Origin: Halobacteria archaeon HArc-gm2
GTDB lineage: Archaea; Halobacteriota; Halobacteria; Halobacteriales; Haloarculaceae
Direction of reading: 5' to 3'
NCBI GenBank assembly: GCA_025517465.1
Contig: JAOPKE010000001.1
Coordinates: 868,001-932,000, forward strand
DNA length: 64,000 nucleotides
Positions 62,009-64,000 of the stretch are shown here, piece after piece; position 1 is the first letter of the stretch, and each line of letters starts with the position of its first letter. The position numbers were made by a program, and so were the translations under genes. The notes beneath the pieces are model-generated. The model was not told where the DNA came from, searched no databases, and saw only the letters and a program-made list of their open reading frames with translations.

Positions 62009-62635
62009 GTGAAGAACGTCGCAGAGTCCCTCTCGAACCCCTTCGGCTTCGACCCCGGCTGTGACCGGTTCGTCCCCGGATACGGCGACGCCAACGCCCA
62101 CTTCCACGTCGTCGGCGACCACCCGGGCGTCCACGGCGGCGTCGACTCCGGCATCCCGTTCACCGGGTCCGAGAGCGGCGAGCGACTCCAGCGAGCACTC
62201 GCCGACGCCGGCCTGCTCGACGCCGCGGGGTCACCCCCGGAAGTGGGCAAGACCTACCTCTCCTACCTCCACATGTGCGGAGCCGACGGAACGCCCTCGC
62301 AGACGTCCTACGACGACCTCGAACCGCTGTTCGACTCGGAGTTCCGCGCCATCACCGCCCACGTCATCCTCCCCGTCGGCGAGCGGGCGACGCGTCACGT
62401 CTTTTCCGTCGCGACGGCCGAGTCAGCGGACGACGTCGACATGGACGCCCTGCACGCGACCGAGGTGATGGGGTCGGGGTGGCTCGTCTACCCGATCAAG
62501 GAACCGATGGCGTGGACCGACGAGGACGAGACCGCACTGGTCGACGCACTCGTGGCCCTCCAGGAAACGGATTACCGGCGCGAGGCCGACCTCGGCCGGT
62601 TCGGGCCCACCGGTGAGTCGTACCTCGTGAGGTAG
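62009..62635 (+). CDS. UDG-superfamily protein with depleted Fe-S cysteines
   Basis: 208 residues, same length as the family-4-like gene at 1371. Shared layout: NPFG-x(4)-C at residues 10-18, PGYGDANAHFHVVGDHPG near 23-40, and LPVGERATRHVFSV near 121-135. Only C18 and C90 of the four Cys remain (C21 and C114 positions are Phe and non-Cys), so a 4Fe-4S cluster is unlikely. GTG 62009 gives MKNVAESLSNPFG; upstream frame not protein-like. Function may have drifted. Confidence 0.65.
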   Translation: MKNVAESLSNPFGFDPGCDRFVPGYGDANAHFHVVGDHPGVHGGVDSGIPFTGSESGERLQRALADAGLLDAAGSPPEVGKTYLSYLHMCGADGTPSQTSYDDLEPLFDSEFRAITAHVILPVGERATRHVFSVATAESADDVDMDALHATEVMGSGWLVYPIKEPMAWTDEDETALVDALVALQETDYRREADLGRFGPTGESYLVR

Positions 62636-62709
62636 CCCGGGCCGCGAGTCGGGACGGCGCACCTCGCGCACCGATAGAATTTTGACGGACTGCCGAGGAC
62701 ACGTCGTCT

Positions 62710-63156
62710 ATGCGACGTATCGTCGAGCGATACGGTCCGAACTCCCCGCGCGGCCGCGCCGTCGCGTCGGCCGTCTTCGGGTCCATCGGCTTCACCGCGC
62801 TGTTCACGGTCCTCGCGCACCTGTTCGCCGTTCAGTTCCAGTTCACGGAGTCGGCGTCGTTCCTCCTGACGCTGACCGTCGGCCTCGTCTTCACGACGCT
62901 CGCCTACTGGGAGGCGGAAGCGGTCGTGCGTCGCGCGGAAGCGGCGCCCGAACCGGCGCGAGACTCGACGCGTGAGACCGGGTACGGGCAGGCGTCCACC
63001 GACGGCGACGCGGATCCTATCGCCGACCTCCAGCACCGATACGCTCAAGGAGAACTATCCACGGAGGAGTTCGAGGAGCGCGTCGAACGACTGGTCGAGA
63101 CTGACAACCGGGTCGAGGCGAGCGACGTCCGTGATCTAGAACTGGACCGGGCCTGA
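62710..63156 (+). CDS. Membrane protein with SHOCT domain
   Basis: 148 residues. Two membrane helices (about 16-36 and 44-66), a charged linker, and a SHOCT domain near 100-128 (DPIADLQHRYAQGELSTEEFEERVERL). SHOCT motifs often sit at the ends of membrane or exported proteins; function unknown. Confidence 0.8.
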   Translation: MRRIVERYGPNSPRGRAVASAVFGSIGFTALFTVLAHLFAVQFQFTESASFLLTLTVGLVFTTLAYWEAEAVVRRAEAAPEPARDSTRETGYGQASTDGDADPIADLQHRYAQGELSTEEFEERVERLVETDNRVEASDVRDLELDRA

Positions 63157-63194
63157 GACCACGGTCCCCGTTCCAGAAAGACCGATCGGGTACT

Positions 63195-63200
63195 TTATAC
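63195..63200 (+). promoter_or_regulatory. TATA-like promoter of the CPBP protease gene
   Basis: TTATAC lies 23 bases before the ATG at 63223, spacing that suits a leaderless haloarchaeal transcript. Confidence 0.4.
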
Positions 63201-63222
63201 AATTCTCGTTGACATTACCGGC

Positions 63223-64000
63223 ATGGCTCAACTATCGAGCGGTGAGGGGGCGTCCCGGCGAATCACCTTCGAGGGCGGGGTGACGTGGCTCGCGTTCTTC
63301 CTCGTCGTTGCTGCTCTAGAAGTGGCAGCAGGTAACCTGATCGCGAACGTCTGGGCCATCGGTCCCCCAATTCCGGTCGTCGAGTCCAACGCCATCACGA
63401 CCGGGCAGTCCATGCTGTTCGTCGGATTCGTCTGGTGGGTGCTTCGATCCGAAGGGGTAGCATTCGGCGAGATCGGTCTCTCACCACGGCTCCTGGTGCC
63501 AGCGACCGTCGCCGTCGCCGGATCCTACGTCGCTATCAACGCCCTCGGTATCGGACTCGCATTCGCGACGGAGAGACTCGCGTCGGTCGGGTACCACTGG
63601 ACAGTCCCGCCGGGAGAGGCCGTCGTCGAGTTCCTGCTCCAGCTCGTCACCGTCGCGTTCGTCGAAGAACTGACCTACCGCGGGTATCTCCAGACCAAGG
63701 TCGTCGGCCTCCTCACGGACGCGACCAGGAAGCGAATCGCGCTCGGAATCGGTCTCGCGGGCGCTCTCTTCGCGCTGGCGCATATACCGCGAATACTCAC
63801 GGACGGGTCACCGGGGGGGATGACGCCGCTGGTCTACCTCGTCACGCTCACCCTGAGCGGGATGACCTACGGGGCCCTCTACGAAGCGACCCAGAACCTG
63901 TACGTCCCAATCATATTCCACGCCGCGGGGAACATGCCGGGAACCGCTGGCATTCTCTTCTACGACACCGGCGGGTGGCCGGCGTGGGCTACGGCCGTCG
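63223..64000 (+). CDS. CPBP intramembrane protease (partial, cut by window end)
   Basis: At least 259 residues; the stop lies beyond the window. Several hydrophobic helices with the CPBP (Abi) motifs: EELTYRGYLQ (EExxxR), FALAHIPR (FxxxH) and HAAGN (HxxxN) at the end. The family includes prenyl-type proteases and bacteriocin-self-immunity proteins. Substrate unknown. No stop in the visible part, and the frame stays open to base 64000. Confidence 0.85.
   Translation, partial: MAQLSSGEGASRRITFEGGVTWLAFFLVVAALEVAAGNLIANVWAIGPPIPVVESNAITTGQSMLFVGFVWWVLRSEGVAFGEIGLSPRLLVPATVAVAGSYVAINALGIGLAFATERLASVGYHWTVPPGEAVVEFLLQLVTVAFVEELTYRGYLQTKVVGLLTDATRKRIALGIGLAGALFALAHIPRILTDGSPGGMTPLVYLVTLTLSGMTYGALYEATQNLYVPIIFHAAGNMPGTAGILFYDTGGWPAWATAV

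Overview
The window is a 64 kb piece of a halophilic archaeal (class Halobacteria) chromosome. This rests on high GC with strong acidic codon bias, archaeal ribosomal and RNA polymerase genes (rpoD, rpoN, rpoK, eL24, eS28, eL8, eL18, eS17), the archaeal mevalonate route genes (mevalonate kinase, isopentenyl phosphate kinase), F420 (cofD) and GTP cyclohydrolase III genes, and many small haloarchaea-type proteins. I cannot fix the genus from the sequence alone.

Layout. 0-3.3 kb: aroC, an Fe-S uracil-DNA glycosylase family gene, a CBS protein and a DUF2064-type gene. 3.33-10.85 kb: a lower-GC integrated element in tRNA-Ser(UGA). A 44-nt copy of the tRNA 5' half lies at the left; a tyrosine integrase and the intact tRNA lie at the right; in between are a helicase, a SWIM zinc-finger protein, a membrane-bound HTH regulator, two exported proteins and several unknowns. 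10.86-11.28 kb: four copies of the tRNA-Ser 3' tail, built into palindromic units. 11.5-18.5 kb: a CARDB-like surface protein, GTP cyclohydrolase III, CBS/zinc-ribbon and GNAT genes, tRNA-Thr, a 1.2 kb stretch without a clear gene, three overlapping micro-ORFs, msrB and a glutaredoxin. 18.5-24.6 kb: ribosomal cluster rpl7ae-rps28e-rpl24e-ndk, tmcA, a DUF456 gene and a wHTH-GNAT gene. 24.6-29.3 kb: an electron-transferring flavoprotein operon (ferredoxin-fixA-fixB-fixC). 29.4-34.7 kb: esterase, gltX, prenyl synthase, RNase J. 35-38.6 kb: isoprenoid genes mvk and ipk, with hairpin arrays around them. 38.9-47.3 kb: P450, two DUF5518 genes, then the archaeal superoperon read right to left (tRNA-Ser, rps13, rps4, rps11, rpoD, tRNA-Leu, rpl18e, rpl13, rps9, rpoN, rpoK, eno, rps2). 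47.5-57.1 kb: Mrp ATPase, rps17e, the cofD/DUS-like/CitG-like/DUF447 operon, a phosphatase, an HD hydrolase, an amidohydrolase, UspA and BirA. 57.8-61.8 kb: propionyl/acetyl-CoA carboxylase operon pccB-pccX-pccA, a natural BirA client. 62-64 kb: a second UDG-superfamily gene, a SHOCT membrane protein and a CPBP protease cut by the window edge.

The most unusual signal is non-coding. A family of intergenic hairpins has stems that vary but stay complementary around an 11-nt apical segment of form GA-R-C-GNA-G-Y-GA. Ten lie in tandem at 35.1-35.5 kb inside a perfect 16-bp inverted repeat, three at 38.6-38.8 kb, others at 18.0-18.2 kb and inside the tRNA-tail array. Loop positions 3 and 9 co-vary (A-T or G-C). 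The fold predicts tandem sheared G.A pairs capped by a GNA triloop, the same core as the unusually stable d(GCGAAGC) mini-hairpin. The tRNA-Ser locus is the second highlight: it carries two different kinds of duplication, of the 5' half and of the 3' tail.
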